DNA from: Lysinibacillus sp. FSL M8-0337 | Lineage (GTDB): Bacteria; Bacillota; Bacilli; Bacillales_A; Planococcaceae | Assembly: GCF_038593855.1 (NCBI RefSeq) | Contig: NZ_CP151996.1 | Span: 3,038,001 to 3,102,000 of the forward strand | Reading direction: 5' to 3' | Length of the DNA: 64,000 bases | Shown: positions 27,305 to 36,553 of the stretch, piece after piece | Layout: each line of letters opens with the position of its first letter | Position numbering within the stretch: the first letter of the stretch is position 1 | Made by a program: the position numbers and the translations under genes | The notes under the pieces: generated by a model | Told to the model about the DNA's origin: nothing | The model's database searches: none | The model's input: only the letters and a program-made list of their open reading frames with translations

Positions 27305-27958
27305 TTAAGCTACTCTTCGCAGCTTTCTTTCAATGGTATTGCCTATACTTTGAATAATTTGAACAAGAACGACTAATAGTACAACTGTCACGAGAATGGT
27401 TACATTATCAAAGCGTTGATAGCCATAAGTTATGGCAACATCCCCAAGACCTCCTCCACCAACTGCTCCTGCCATTGCTGTTGCCCCGATAAGACCAATC
27501 GTTGCTGTTGTGACGCTTAAAATTAAAGATGGGAAGGCTTCCGGAAGTAAAAACTTACGAATAATTTGAAATGGAGAAGCTCCCATTGCTTTAGCCGCTT
27601 CAATGATGCCTTCATCTACCTCAAGCAGAGAATTTTCAATTAATCTTGAAATATACGGTCCAATATGCAAGACAAGTGGTACGATGGCAGCAGTTGTGCC
27701 AATCGCTGTCCCAACAAGTAGACGTGTAAATGGAATGATAGCCACTAATAAAATAATGAAAGGAATAGATCGTAACGTATTGACAACTGGATTGACAATG
27801 GAGAAAATAATTTTATTTTCAAGTATGTGCCCTTTGCGCGTAACAACTAAAACGATACCTAATATAAACCCTAAAATAGCGCCAAAAACTAATGAAATAC
27901 TAACCATGTACAGCGTATCCAACAGTGCGTCGATGATAATCTGTGTGCTCACCTTCAT
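27305..27958 (-). CDS. metI: methionine-type ABC transporter permease
   Basis: MetI-type membrane component, 217 residues, five or so membrane helices. The EAA loop reads EAAKAMGASPFQIIRKFLLPEA, and MAGAVGGGGLGDVAITYGYQRFD is typical of the family. The ATG at 27958 is preceded by GGAGGTCGTTGCAC; the longer open frame upstream lies inside metN. It overlaps metN by 59 bases. Confidence 0.93.
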   Translation of the reverse strand: MKVSTQIIIDALLDTLYMVSISLVFGAILGFILGIVLVVTRKGHILENKIIFSIVNPVVNTLRSIPFIILLVAIIPFTRLLVGTAIGTTAAIVPLVLHIGPYISRLIENSLLEVDEGIIEAAKAMGASPFQIIRKFLLPEAFPSLILSVTTATIGLIGATAMAGAVGGGGLGDVAITYGYQRFDNVTILVTVVLLVVLVQIIQSIGNTIERKLRRVA

Positions 27959-28979
27959 GTGCAACGACCTCCTCCATATGAATATTTTTACTTTGAATAT
28001 ATAAAAACGCCTTTTGAATCTCTGTTGCTGAACCAACTAGCTCTACTATTAAATGACCAAATGGAATGCCTTGTAGCTCCGTAATATTGCCAAATAGTAC
28101 ATTGACATCGACCGCGAATTTCTTGGCTACTTGTGATACAACAGGCTGACCGACATCCACCCCAATAAATTTCATATTGTAAATTCGCTTCGAACCATCG
28201 ATGACATTCAATTGCTCATAAACAGATTGCGGTATTTCATTTCGAACAACTGATTGCACAAAGTTTTTCGTTGTGTCTTGCTTTGGTGCAGAAAAAATGT
28301 GTAGGACATTGTCTTCTTCTATTATTTGCCCGTTCTCCATTACCGCTACACGATTACATATATCTCGAATCACTTCCATTTCATGTGTAATCATCAAAAT
28401 GGTAATGCCATATTCACTATTGACACGCTTGAGCAACGCTAAAATAGATTTTGTCGTTTGGGGGTCCAGAGCAGATGTCGCTTCATCGCATAATAAAATT
28501 GTCGGCTTTGTAATCAATGCTCTTGCAATCCCTACACGTTGCTTTTGACCACCTGATAATTCATCAATAAAGCGATGCGCTTTATCTTGCAAGCCGACAA
28601 ATGTTAAGACCTCTTGCACTTGAGCTGCTATTTTCGATTTGTTAGCGCCACTTAACATTAAAGGCATTGCGACATTATCAAAAACCGTTTTAGAGTGGAG
28701 GAGATTAAAATGTTGGAAAATCATTCCAATATTTTTCTTTTCCTCTCGCAATTGTTTTTTGCTTAGTTTGGTTAAATTTTTACCGTTGACAAGCACTTCA
28801 CCAGATGTCGGCTCTTCTAATAAATTCACTGTGCGAAGTAAAGTACTTTTCCCAGCGCCGCTAAAGCCAATTACGCCAAATATATCGCCTTTTTGAATAG
28901 TTAAATTAATGTGATTTAACGCCTTCACAGTCGCTTGCCCAACATGAAATTCCTTCGTCGTATTTATAAATTTAATCAT
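27900..28979 (-). CDS. metN: methionine-type ABC transporter ATP-binding protein
   Basis: A 359-residue ATPase with Walker A GFSGAGKSTLLR (about 38-49), signature ELSGGQKQRVGIARAL, Walker B ILLCDEATSALD, and a C-terminal NIL (ACT-like) regulatory domain (about 260-345), which in MetN senses intracellular methionine. The tail after EEVVAHEG is some 20 residues longer than usual because it runs into metI. It sits between metQ and metI. Confidence 0.94.
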   Translation of the reverse strand: MIKFINTTKEFHVGQATVKALNHINLTIQKGDIFGVIGFSGAGKSTLLRTVNLLEEPTSGEVLVNGKNLTKLSKKQLREEKKNIGMIFQHFNLLHSKTVFDNVAMPLMLSGANKSKIAAQVQEVLTFVGLQDKAHRFIDELSGGQKQRVGIARALITKPTILLCDEATSALDPQTTKSILALLKRVNSEYGITILMITHEMEVIRDICNRVAVMENGQIIEEDNVLHIFSAPKQDTTKNFVQSVVRNEIPQSVYEQLNVIDGSKRIYNMKFIGVDVGQPVVSQVAKKFAVDVNVLFGNITELQGIPFGHLIVELVGSATEIQKAFLYIQSKNIHMEEVVAHEGEHTDYHRRTVGYAVHG

Positions 28980-29027
28980 TCATATTTCCCTCCTATACAC
29001 TTGAAACCGTATAATCTGTTCAACATG

Positions 29028-29834
29028 CTAAAATACTGGAACGACAGCTCCTTTATATTGATCTTCAAAAAATTTCCGTGCCTTTTCACTTGTCAGCCAT
29101 TTCACTACTTTTTGAATGGCAGCATCTTGCTGTTTTTCTTTCGTCGTTGCAATAATATTGACATAAGGTGACTCTGACCCTTCCATAATAAGTGCATCTT
29201 CAAGTGGATTATAACCTCCCTCTAATGCGTAATTCGTATTGATAGCAGACGCGTCTACATCATCTAACGAGCGGACTAATAACAATGGATCAACACCTAT
29301 AAACTGAATGTTCTTTTCATTTTTGGTAATATCCTCAACTGTGAAATCATTGTCCTTTGTATCATCTAATTGGATAAGGTCATTATTTTCAAACAGTAGT
29401 AATGCGCGTGAAAAATTGACAATGTCATTTGGCACAGCTACTTTTGCATTTTGTGGTAAATCCTTTATATCGTGAATTGTTTTTGAATAGACTCCGAATG
29501 GCTCAATATGAATACCTTTGACACTTACTAAATCTAAATTACTTTCTTTATTCGTCTGTTCTAAAAAAGGAATGTGCTGAAAATAGTTAAAATCCAGTTC
29601 ACCGTCCGCTGTTTGTTGATTAGTTTGAACAGCATCTTTTAGTATGGAAATATTTAATTTCACACCATCTTTTGCAAGATCCTCCGCTAAATACTCTAAT
29701 ACTTCCGCATGGGGTACACTTGCAGCCCCTACATTTAATGTTACGACGTCGTCTTGTTTTACCTGCTTCGAATCTGTACAACCAGCAACGACAATGATTA
29801 ACGCGCTAGCAAACCATAACCATAATTTCTTCAT
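29028..29834 (-). CDS. metQ: MetQ/NlpA family substrate-binding lipoprotein (first copy)
   Basis: A 268-residue lipoprotein heading the operon. Lipobox VVAGCTDS (Cys 19). Typical NlpA features: VASVPHAEVLEYLAEDL-like start (AASVPHAEVLEYLAEDLAKDG), DFNYFQHIPFLEQ, PFGVYSKTIHDIKDLPQNAKVAVPNDIVNFSRALLL. It differs considerably from the second copy. AGGAGGATATA precedes its ATG. The upstream leader has no S-box. Confidence 0.92.
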   Translation of the reverse strand: MKKLWLWFASALIIVVAGCTDSKQVKQDDVVTLNVGAASVPHAEVLEYLAEDLAKDGVKLNISILKDAVQTNQQTADGELDFNYFQHIPFLEQTNKESNLDLVSVKGIHIEPFGVYSKTIHDIKDLPQNAKVAVPNDIVNFSRALLLFENNDLIQLDDTKDNDFTVEDITKNEKNIQFIGVDPLLLVRSLDDVDASAINTNYALEGGYNPLEDALIMEGSESPYVNIIATTKEKQQDAAIQKVVKWLTSEKARKFFEDQYKGAVVPVF

Positions 29835-30170
29835 ATTATATCCTCCTATTTTTATTAATTTACTTGGTTTAATTGTAAATAAATATAGAAAATTTCTTGC
29901 ACAGTTGAATAGTTCTCTTAAAAATAAACTATTTAAAATTTTCTATTTTTATTACAACAAATCTTATATGTTTACTTGTTATTGGTCAATGCAATTTTTT
30001 CTTGTTTTTTCCACACATCGAACTTTATGTAATTTTGGAGAGGAGATTTCCTAGCTTTTCTGTATGTTATACATGTTTTTCTCTCTAATCAACACAATAT
30101 TCGTCCGACGATAGAATCCTTTTTAGCTTCAGATAGAAATTTTCTATTAGACATCGTTGCAAATGATTTG
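29835..30170 (-). promoter_or_regulatory. metQ upstream region: sigma-A promoter and repeated palindromes
   Basis: On the minus strand TTGACC (29989-29984), 17 bases, TAAGAT (29966-29961) gives a leader of about 120 bases. Three near-palindromic AT-rich sites share the core TAGAAAATTT: 29886-29897, 29935-29945 and 30133-30147 (ATAGAAATTTTCTAT). They could be operators for a sulfur regulator, but I cannot assign one. No SAM riboswitch motif is seen. There is no gene in this 435-base gap. Confidence 0.5.
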
Positions 30171-30191
30171 AATTGTTTGAGTGACTGGCAC
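30171..30191 (-). repeat. dispersed REP-like 21-mer, copy 1
   Basis: On the minus strand GTGCCAGTCAC followed by TCAAACAATT. It matches 20 of 21 positions of the site at 49019-49039, which is in the opposite orientation. Similar GTGCC-GGCAC units are common REP-like sequences in Bacilli. Confidence 0.55.
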
Positions 30192-30205
30192 TCATATAAA
30201 AAAAC

Positions 30206-30243
30206 CCCCGTAAAAGTTAGATTGATGTCTAACTTTTACGGGG
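30206..30243 (-). terminator. terminator after the tandem DUF1292 gene
   Basis: CCCCGTAAAAGTTAGA and TCTAACTTTTACGGGG form a perfect 16-bp stem with a six-base loop. An A-tract at 30197-30204 is the U-run on the minus strand. Confidence 0.92.
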
Positions 30244-30269
30244 CAGTTCAATAACTTTGAGTATGTTTT

Positions 30270-30797
30270 TTATAATTCATTTAAGATATCTTCTACGAAT
30301 TCCCATTCTGCATCTGTTTCAATTGGTAGTAAATCCTCAATCGTTCCATCTGGTCCAGGTACATATTGAGCGGCGAAAATATCACGCTCCTCCATTGGCT
30401 CGTCTGAAACAGCAACATAAAGTACGTATGATTTACCAAATTGTTCAGAAGCAAATGTATGAATAACCTCGCACACCTGATCTGTGCCATCTTCATTGGT
30501 CACCGTTATAAGCTGTGGTTCCTCCTGAAATTCATCTAGTAGTGTTAATACAACTTCATTAATCATTTCCCATTCGGCTTCAGTTTCCACAGGTTGCAAA
30601 TTCGTCATATCCCCGCTGTTATCATCATAATCGAATGTCATCGCTGAAATATCACCAGGAATTTCTTGCCCCTTTTCATCAATCAGTGAGAACAATACAT
30701 ATGATTTTTCCTCAGCATCAAATGTAAATACAACTCGGCATGTTTGCTCTTGACCATTTTCTCCGATAATAATAAATTCTTGTGTTTCCTCGTTCAT
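30270..30797 (-). CDS. tandem DUF1292 protein
   Basis: A 175-residue very acidic protein with two DUF1292 units. The first (about 5-90) has FIIIGENGQEQTCRVVFTF, KSYVLFSL and PVETEAEWEMINEVV. The second (about 92-175) has ITVTNEDGTDQVCEVIHTF, KSYVLYVAV and PIETDAEWEFVEDIL. The single-domain YrzB-like gene lies just upstream, so this looks like a local duplication followed by fusion. Function is unknown. Confidence 0.85.
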   Translation of the reverse strand: MNEETQEFIIIGENGQEQTCRVVFTFDAEEKSYVLFSLIDEKGQEIPGDISAMTFDYDDNSGDMTNLQPVETEAEWEMINEVVLTLLDEFQEEPQLITVTNEDGTDQVCEVIHTFASEQFGKSYVLYVAVSDEPMEERDIFAAQYVPGPDGTIEDLLPIETDAEWEFVEDILNEL

Positions 30798-30868
30798 TTA
30801 ACTTCCTCCTTACAAATGAGCTGATTTTTTGTTTTTGCCCATCTACGTCCAAGTTGATTGGCGTAAAA

Positions 30869-30905
30869 AAAGAACAAGGACCGCTTTTGCCATCCTTGTT
30901 CTTTA
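30869..30905 (-). terminator. terminator between the two DUF1292 genes
   Basis: AAAGAACAAGGA and TCCTTGTTCTTT form a 12-bp stem, with an A-tract on the left that reads as U-run on the minus strand. Confidence 0.85.
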
Positions 30906-30924
30906 CACTTTAAATGGAAAACAA

Positions 30925-31233
30925 TTATTCTTCGTCTTCGTCCTCTAAAGCATTTAAAACGTCTTCTACCATGTCCCACTCTGCTTCTGTTTCAATCGGT
31001 GTTAATTCGCCATCTTCACCGTTTTCAGAAGGTACAAATGATGATACGAAGATTTCTACAGAGCCGTCTTCATCTTCTTCTGCTCCTACCATAGAGTAAA
31101 ATACGTAAGATTTACCGAATTCAGGAGACTCGTGTACGTGAATCACTTCGCAAAGTTGCTCGTTTCCGTTTTCGTCAATCACTGTAATGTGTTGTACGTG
31201 TAATTCTTCTTCATGGTTATGCTCGTGCGCCAT
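30925..31233 (-). CDS. yrzB: DUF1292 family protein YrzB
   Basis: A 102-residue acidic protein of the DUF1292 family ([49 protein letters not shown]), with a His-rich start [15 protein letters not shown] and an acidic end EDEDEE. The ATG at 31233 follows GAGGTGGCAAAC; the frame continues to a GTG at 31242. It is downstream of ruvX as in B. subtilis (yrzL-yrrK-yrzB). Role unknown. Confidence 0.88.
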   Translation of the reverse strand: MAHEHNHEEELHVQHITVIDENGNEQLCEVIHVHESPEFGKSYVFYSMVGAEEDEDGSVEIFVSSFVPSENGEDGELTPIETEAEWDMVEDVLNALEDEDEE

Positions 31234-31250
31234 GTTTGCCACCTCATTAA

Positions 31251-31667
31251 TTAGTTTTTGCTATCTAAATAGCCTTGTAAAATCATCACAGCAGCCATTT
31301 TATCAATGACCTGCTTGCGTTTTTTGCGACTTACGTCCGCTTCGATTAGCATGCGCTCGGCAGCCATCGTCGTTAAACGCTCATCCCAAAGTTTAACCGG
31401 CAGTGAAAATGTCTCTTCTAATAACTTTTTATAGTTTTCAGAAGCTTCACCACGTGGTCCTACCGTATTATTCATGTTTTTCGGGAATCCTACAACAAAT
31501 TCAGTTATAGTATATTCCTTCACTAGCTCAGCAATACGGTCGATGCCGAATTCGCCATTTGCTTCATCAATTTTTACGGTTTCAATACCTTGAGCCGTCC
31601 AGCCAAGTGCATCACTTATGGCAACACCGACTGTTTTCGACCCAACGTCTAATCCCATAATTCTCAT
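31251..31667 (-). CDS. ruvX: Holliday junction resolvase-like protein (YqgF/RuvX)
   Basis: A 138-residue RNase H-like nuclease family member (YrrK), linked to 16S rRNA 5'-end processing and to junction resolution. It has [19 protein letters not shown] with the catalytic aspartate, [17 protein letters not shown], and [43 protein letters not shown]. It is three bases from ireB. Confidence 0.95.
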   Translation of the reverse strand: MRIMGLDVGSKTVGVAISDALGWTAQGIETVKIDEANGEFGIDRIAELVKEYTITEFVVGFPKNMNNTVGPRGEASENYKKLLEETFSLPVKLWDERLTTMAAERMLIEADVSRKKRKQVIDKMAAVMILQGYLDSKN

Positions 31668-31669
31668 TT

Positions 31670-31936
31670 CTAGCCCTCGTTATTCTTTTTAATATAAAAT
31701 TTAACAAGCTCTTCTAGAATTTCGTCACGCTCTAGCTTGCGAATTAAATTACGAGCATCCTGATGGCGAGGAATATACGCCGGATCACCAGAAAGTAAGT
31801 AACCGACAATCTGATTGATAGGATTATATCCCTTTTCCTCTAATGAAGAATGTACTTTCAACATTACCTGCTTGACTTCCTGTTCCATTGATTCTTCTGG
31901 AAAATTAAATTTCATCGTTTGATCAAATGAACTCAT
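31670..31936 (-). CDS. ireB: IreB family regulatory phosphoprotein (YrzL)
   Basis: An 88-residue protein of the IreB family (formerly UPF0297/DUF965), phosphorylated by the PASTA kinase IreK in Enterococcus. Typical [15 protein letters not shown] start, [51 protein letters not shown]. The ATG at 31936 is chosen behind GAGGTG. It lies between alaS and ruvX, the usual Bacillota order. Confidence 0.94.
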   Translation of the reverse strand: MSSFDQTMKFNFPEESMEQEVKQVMLKVHSSLEEKGYNPINQIVGYLLSGDPAYIPRHQDARNLIRKLERDEILEELVKFYIKKNNEG

Positions 31937-31962
31937 GACCAGCACCTCGCTTTCAGAAATAA

Positions 31963-31990
31963 GGAGATGTGCAAAGAATAGCTCATCTCC
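31963..31990 (-). terminator. hairpin after alaS
   Basis: GGAGATGTGC and GCTCATCTCC pair with one mismatch. The U-run on the minus strand is weak, so it may only partly terminate. Confidence 0.4.
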
Positions 31991-32025
31991 GATTTCTCTT
32001 TATTATAACCGATTTGACGTATTAA

Positions 32026-34686
32026 TTAAATGGATTTAACGTAATCATACACAGAAAGTAGCGCTTCATCAAGTTTTGAAGCATCTTTAGCACCTGCCAT
32101 CGCCATATCTGGACGACCGCCGCCTTTACCGCCACAAGCTTCTGCCACCATTTTCACAATATTTCCTGCATGGTAATTGCCACCAACTAAATCTTTTGTT
32201 ACACCTGCACATAACATCACTTTATCGCCATCAACAGCACCTAAGACCACAACAGCTTTTGTCATTTTACCTTTTAGGTCATCCATCATTTGACGCAGTT
32301 GGTTATTGTCTTTCGCTTCAACTTTCGTTGAAAGTACTGTCACATCACCAAATGTTTGGGCTGCATCTACAATAGCACCTGCTTGTGCATTGGCAATTTT
32401 TTGTGATAATCCTTCATTTTCACGTTGTAATTCTTTGTAGTCTGCTTGTAGCGCATGGACTTTTGTCACAATATCTTTCGGATTTGCTTTTAATAATGCT
32501 GCTGCATCATTTAATAGCGCCTCTTCTTCTTTGACCGCCTCATATGCCACTTTTCCAGTCACAGCCTCGATACGACGCGTTCCTGCGCCAATACCACCTT
32601 CTGATACAATTTTAAAGAAGCCAATTTCAGAAGAACGTTTTACATGGATACCACCACAAAGTTCGATTGAATAATCGCCAATGGAAACGACGCGCACGAT
32701 ATCACCGTATTTTTCGCCGAATAATGCCATTGCTCCCATTGCTCTCGCTTCATCAATCGCCTTTTCTTCAATCACGACTTCAATATCTTCCCACACTTTT
32801 TCATTTACAATACGTTCAATTTGTTGTAACTCTTCTTTAGTTACTTGACCGAAGTGAGAGAAGTCAAAGCGTAATCGATCAGGGCCAACATAAGAACCCG
32901 CTTGGTTAACATGGTCACCTAATACGTCTTTTAACGCACGTTGCATAATGTGCGTTGCTGTATGGTTTTTAATGATGAGATTACGTTCACTGCGATTAAC
33001 TACCGCTTTTACTGCATCTTCAACATGCATTTCACCTGATTCAACAAGAACTGTGTGTAATGGTTGTCCATTTGGAGCTTTTTGAACATCCTTAACGATT
33101 GCTGTAAAGCCGTCATTGGAAATTACACCGCTATCAGCAATTTGTCCACCCATTTCAGCGTAGAACGGTGTTTTTGCTAAGACTACTAATGCTTCTTGAC
33201 CTTCTGAAGCGACCTTCGTCACTTGTCCATTGACAATCATTGCTGCAACTTCTGTTTCTACTGATAATGTATCATAGCCAACGAATTCACTTGCAACGGT
33301 TAAGTTTGCTAGCACTTCATTTTGTACTTGCATTGAATCTACATCTTGTCGAGCTGCACGCGCACGTTCACGTTGTTCATTCATTGCCACTTCGAATCCT
33401 TCATGATCCACTTTCATGCCTACTTCTTCCGCATATTCTTCTGTTAACTCAATTGGGAAGCCGTATGTGTCGTAAAGACGGAATGCATCTGCTCCAGGAA
33501 TATAATCATGACCCGCTGCTTTTTGTGCTTCTACAACCTCGTTAAAGATAGTAAGACCGCCATCTAATGTTTCATGGAAACGAATTTCCTCGTTTTTAAT
33601 CACACGTTGGATAAATTCGCATTTCTTCGTAACTTCTGGGTAGAAATCCACCATAATTTCTCCAACTGTTGGTACTAATTCAAACATAAATGGTTTTTCG
33701 ATACCAATTTGTTTAGCGTAACGTACTGCACGACGTAGTAAACGACGCAATACATAACCACGACCTTCATTTGAAGGCAGTGCGCCATCACCGATAGCAA
33801 ATGCCACAGTACGAATATGGTCAGCAATAACTTTGAATGGTGTATTAATATCTTCTTCTGAACCGAAGATTTCACTTAACGCTACTTCACCAGGACGCTT
33901 GTATTTTCGATTGGCAAATTGTTCGATTTTTTCAATGATTGGCATAAATAAATCCGTATCAAAGTTAGTTGGAACATTTTGTACAACAGATACAATACGT
34001 TCTAGTCCCATCCCCGTATCAATATTTTGCTTTGGTAATGGTGTATAAGTACCATCTGGATTGTGGTTAAATTGAGAGAACACTAAGTTCCAAACTTCTA
34101 AATAGCGTTCGTTTTCTCCACCAGGATACATTTCTGGATCATTTTCATCTGCCCCATATTCTTCTCCACGATCGTAGAAAATTTCAGAGTTTGGACCAGA
34201 TGGGCCTTCTCCGATATCCCAGAAGTTCCCTTCTAATCGAATTAAACGTTCTTCTGGAATGCCAATTTCGTTATGCCATACGTCATATGCTTCTTGGTCT
34301 TCTGGATGTATTGTAATGGATAAAAGTTCAGGATCAAAGCCCATCCACTTTTTATCTGTTAAAAACTCCCACGCGTAATGAATCGCCTCTTTTTTGAAGT
34401 AGTCACCGATAGAAAAGTTACCTAACATTTCAAAGAATGTATGGTGACGTGCTGTCTTCCCTACATTTTCAATATCGTTTGTACGAATCGATTTTTGTGC
34501 ATTTGTAATACGCGGATTATCTGGAATAATACGACCATCAAAATAAGGTTTTAATGTTGCTACACCTGAGTTAATCCAAAGTAATGAAGGGTCATTAATT
34601 GGCACAAGAGGTGCTGATGGTTCATGGTGATGTCCTTTTTCTTTAAAGAATTCTAAATACATACGGCGAATTTCTACTGCTTTCAT
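32026..34686 (-). CDS. alaS: alanine--tRNA ligase
   Basis: AlaRS of 886 residues. The catalytic core begins [29 protein letters not shown], with [38 protein letters not shown]. The editing domain has [11 protein letters not shown] and the metal site with CGGIH, and a C-terminal DHH-like domain follows with [13 protein letters not shown]. Expression is controlled by a T-box leader just upstream. Confidence 0.98.
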   Translation of the reverse strand: MKAVEIRRMYLEFFKEKGHHHEPSAPLVPINDPSLLWINSGVATLKPYFDGRIIPDNPRITNAQKSIRTNDIENVGKTARHHTFFEMLGNFSIGDYFKKEAIHYAWEFLTDKKWMGFDPELLSITIHPEDQEAYDVWHNEIGIPEERLIRLEGNFWDIGEGPSGPNSEIFYDRGEEYGADENDPEMYPGGENERYLEVWNLVFSQFNHNPDGTYTPLPKQNIDTGMGLERIVSVVQNVPTNFDTDLFMPIIEKIEQFANRKYKRPGEVALSEIFGSEEDINTPFKVIADHIRTVAFAIGDGALPSNEGRGYVLRRLLRRAVRYAKQIGIEKPFMFELVPTVGEIMVDFYPEVTKKCEFIQRVIKNEEIRFHETLDGGLTIFNEVVEAQKAAGHDYIPGADAFRLYDTYGFPIELTEEYAEEVGMKVDHEGFEVAMNEQRERARAARQDVDSMQVQNEVLANLTVASEFVGYDTLSVETEVAAMIVNGQVTKVASEGQEALVVLAKTPFYAEMGGQIADSGVISNDGFTAIVKDVQKAPNGQPLHTVLVESGEMHVEDAVKAVVNRSERNLIIKNHTATHIMQRALKDVLGDHVNQAGSYVGPDRLRFDFSHFGQVTKEELQQIERIVNEKVWEDIEVVIEEKAIDEARAMGAMALFGEKYGDIVRVVSIGDYSIELCGGIHVKRSSEIGFFKIVSEGGIGAGTRRIEAVTGKVAYEAVKEEEALLNDAAALLKANPKDIVTKVHALQADYKELQRENEGLSQKIANAQAGAIVDAAQTFGDVTVLSTKVEAKDNNQLRQMMDDLKGKMTKAVVVLGAVDGDKVMLCAGVTKDLVGGNYHAGNIVKMVAEACGGKGGGRPDMAMAGAKDASKLDEALLSVYDYVKSI

Positions 34687-34746
34687 GTGAAAAGTTCCTC
34701 CTCTAATAGTGTAAAATTACGATATGAAGCCGCTTATACGCATAAA

Positions 34747-34988
34747 AAAGCCCTCATCCCAAAAAAGGGACGAGGACTTTGTATATTGTCTCGCGGTACC
34801 ACCCTAGTTGTAAGTATTGTGTATACTTACCTCTTTAGCACTTGTAACGTAAGTGAACGGCAGGGATTAGCTGCACTCTGGAGTAGCTTTCGGCACTTGT
34901 TAACGTGAGGATTTTTTCAGCCTAGAAATCCCTTTCTTCTACACGCACAAATACGTACTTGTTCCATCATCGTTTTTTCTATTTTCTA
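34747..34988 (-). promoter_or_regulatory. T-box riboswitch leader of alaS
   Basis: On the minus strand the T-box AGGGTGGTACCGCG (34805-34792) is present. It is followed by a terminator (AAGTCCTCGTCCC / GGGATGAGGGCTT, then T6) at about 34782-34745. Upstream, the leader has Stem I sequences including AAGGGATTTC and GCAGCTAATCCC. The likely specifier is GCT (34871-34869), an alanine codon, followed by A. Uncharged tRNA-Ala would stabilise the antiterminator. Confidence 0.92.
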
Positions 34989-34994
34989 ACGCAC

Positions 34995-35023
34995 ATTATA
35001 AAAAAATTATGGTCTTCTGTCAA
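34995..35023 (-). promoter_or_regulatory. consensus sigma-A promoter of alaS leader
   Basis: TTGACA (35023-35018), 17 bases, TATAAT (35000-34995) on the minus strand. Both hexamers match consensus exactly, with transcription expected to start near 34988. Confidence 0.9.
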
Positions 35024-35054
35024 TCATTGCATTTCTATATTGAAATGCAATGAT
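35023..35054. repeat. perfect 13-bp inverted repeat abutting the alaS promoter
   Basis: ATCATTGCATTTC (35023-35035) and GAAATGCAATGAT (35042-35054) around a six-base loop. It touches the -35 hexamer and lies downstream of the HpaB-like gene. No U-run follows on the minus strand. Confidence 0.7.
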
Positions 35055-35116
35055 TACAATCCGCTAAAAAATGGATATCATACCTAATAATCAAAGTCAA
35101 ACATGTCTATTCGCAC

Positions 35117-36553
35117 TTAATCTTTATTTTTCAAGAAATTTTCTACTCTTTGTATAAATGGCTCCCGATTATACGATTGGTACAGTAAGCTCGATAAACG
35201 TACTGGGTCTCCAAAGAAATATCGCTCATATAGCGTTTGTCTCGTGCCAAAGCTACTCATCGTTAAATCCCAAGCTAAACGGAATTTTTTGACACGTTCC
35301 TCTCCACCATCTCGAAAGGACTGTAAATAATGCTCCAAATCCCCATCATCTGCGCCAAATGCTTTTTCACTCGGAATAGACATTAAGCCACTTGCACCTA
35401 ATAATTGAATGATTTCTGTAAAGGTTGGATAGACCTTAGGAAAAATTTGAATGGCTACTTGTAATGTTGGATGATGAGGTCTTATATAACCAAAGTCATC
35501 TCTTTTAGCTTCTATTTCGGATTTGAGCAATAAAGCTTTCATCGTTTCTAATGTTACAATGATTTCCACTACTTTTTGCTGTACATGTTGATATTCGCCA
35601 ATATTGATTGTATTAACAATTGATTGGACAACACCTAAAACAAATTCCGTTTTAGCAATTTGTCGGGACAATACTTGATGTAACGTATACGCTTGGAAGC
35701 CGCTCACATTCATGAAGTTATTGGCAACCTCATTATTTTCATAATAAAAAACGCGCTCCCACGGTACAACGACATCATCAAAGACAACAATCGCATCCAT
35801 TTCCTCAAAGCGCGCGCTTAAAGGATGATCAAACGTTGATTCCCCTCCGACAAATGACTGTCTACATAAAAATTTCAATCCTTTCGTATCACTTGGTATG
35901 GAAAAACCAAACCCTTTTTCCTTATCGAAGCCATTTGTTGATAAAACAAGCAGTTCGTCTGTAATGCCACCTTGTGTGGCAAGTAATCTTGCTCCTTTAA
36001 TCACCAGTCCTTGACTCGTTTTCCCTACAATTTTAGCGGCAATGATGACCTCTTCATCTTCGTAATGATATCTTTGACGGTTTACTTGCGGCTCAATAAA
36101 CGTATGTGTCATCGTCAAATCATTCTCACGTGCATACTCATAGAAATTTAGTAAATGATCTGGAAAACAATTTGGCTTATCTTTTAAAAATTCAGCGGCA
36201 GACGCTAATGCCATTAAAGTAGTGTTCATATAATCAGGACTTCTTCCCATTAAGCCATGATTAGATAAAGCCCACTCCCGCGCAGCTTGACGTCTTGTTA
36301 CTAAATCTTCAACCTTTGTCACTTGTAGAAAAGACATACCTACCCGCTCATTACTCTTTGGTGATACATAGGTCAAGCTATCATGTAACGCCTCATCATG
36401 CTGCAAATCAAAAAGCTTTGCTTGACTTTGCATTACGCCTTTAAATGCTGGATGTTCTGAAACCTTTCCCGTAACGACTTCGCCATCTATTGAGATATAC
36501 GTTTGCAATGCATCAATGCGCTTAATATACTGCTGGCCTGTTATTGCTGGCAT
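35117..36553 (-). CDS. 4-hydroxyphenylacetate 3-monooxygenase family protein (HpaB-like)
   Basis: A 478-residue FADH2-dependent hydroxylase family member. It has MPAITGQQYIKRIDALQTYISIDGE at the start, HTFIEPQVNRQRYHYEDEEVIIAAKIVGKTSQGLVIKGARLLAT with the TFIxPQ(V)(N/D)R region, DAIVVFDDVVVPWERVFYY, and LLGASGLMSIPSEK near the end. The family hydroxylates phenols with FADH2 from a separate reductase (HpaC). No reductase lies nearby, so the partner must be elsewhere. B. subtilis YoaI is a relative; the substrate is unknown. Confidence 0.88.
   Translation of the reverse strand: MPAITGQQYIKRIDALQTYISIDGEVVTGKVSEHPAFKGVMQSQAKLFDLQHDEALHDSLTYVSPKSNERVGMSFLQVTKVEDLVTRRQAAREWALSNHGLMGRSPDYMNTTLMALASAAEFLKDKPNCFPDHLLNFYEYARENDLTMTHTFIEPQVNRQRYHYEDEEVIIAAKIVGKTSQGLVIKGARLLATQGGITDELLVLSTNGFDKEKGFGFSIPSDTKGLKFLCRQSFVGGESTFDHPLSARFEEMDAIVVFDDVVVPWERVFYYENNEVANNFMNVSGFQAYTLHQVLSRQIAKTEFVLGVVQSIVNTINIGEYQHVQQKVVEIIVTLETMKALLLKSEIEAKRDDFGYIRPHHPTLQVAIQIFPKVYPTFTEIIQLLGASGLMSIPSEKAFGADDGDLEHYLQSFRDGGEERVKKFRLAWDLTMSSFGTRQTLYERYFFGDPVRLSSLLYQSYNREPFIQRVENFLKNKD

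Noticed and set aside
29835..30060. S-box (SAM) riboswitch before metQ
   Set aside because: The conserved S-box blocks and a terminator are not present on the minus strand; the leader is AT-rich with palindromes only.
32026..34686. Plus-strand ORFs opposite alaS (for example at 33240 and 33833)
   Set aside because: Compositionally biased shadows without ribosome sites, fully inside alaS.
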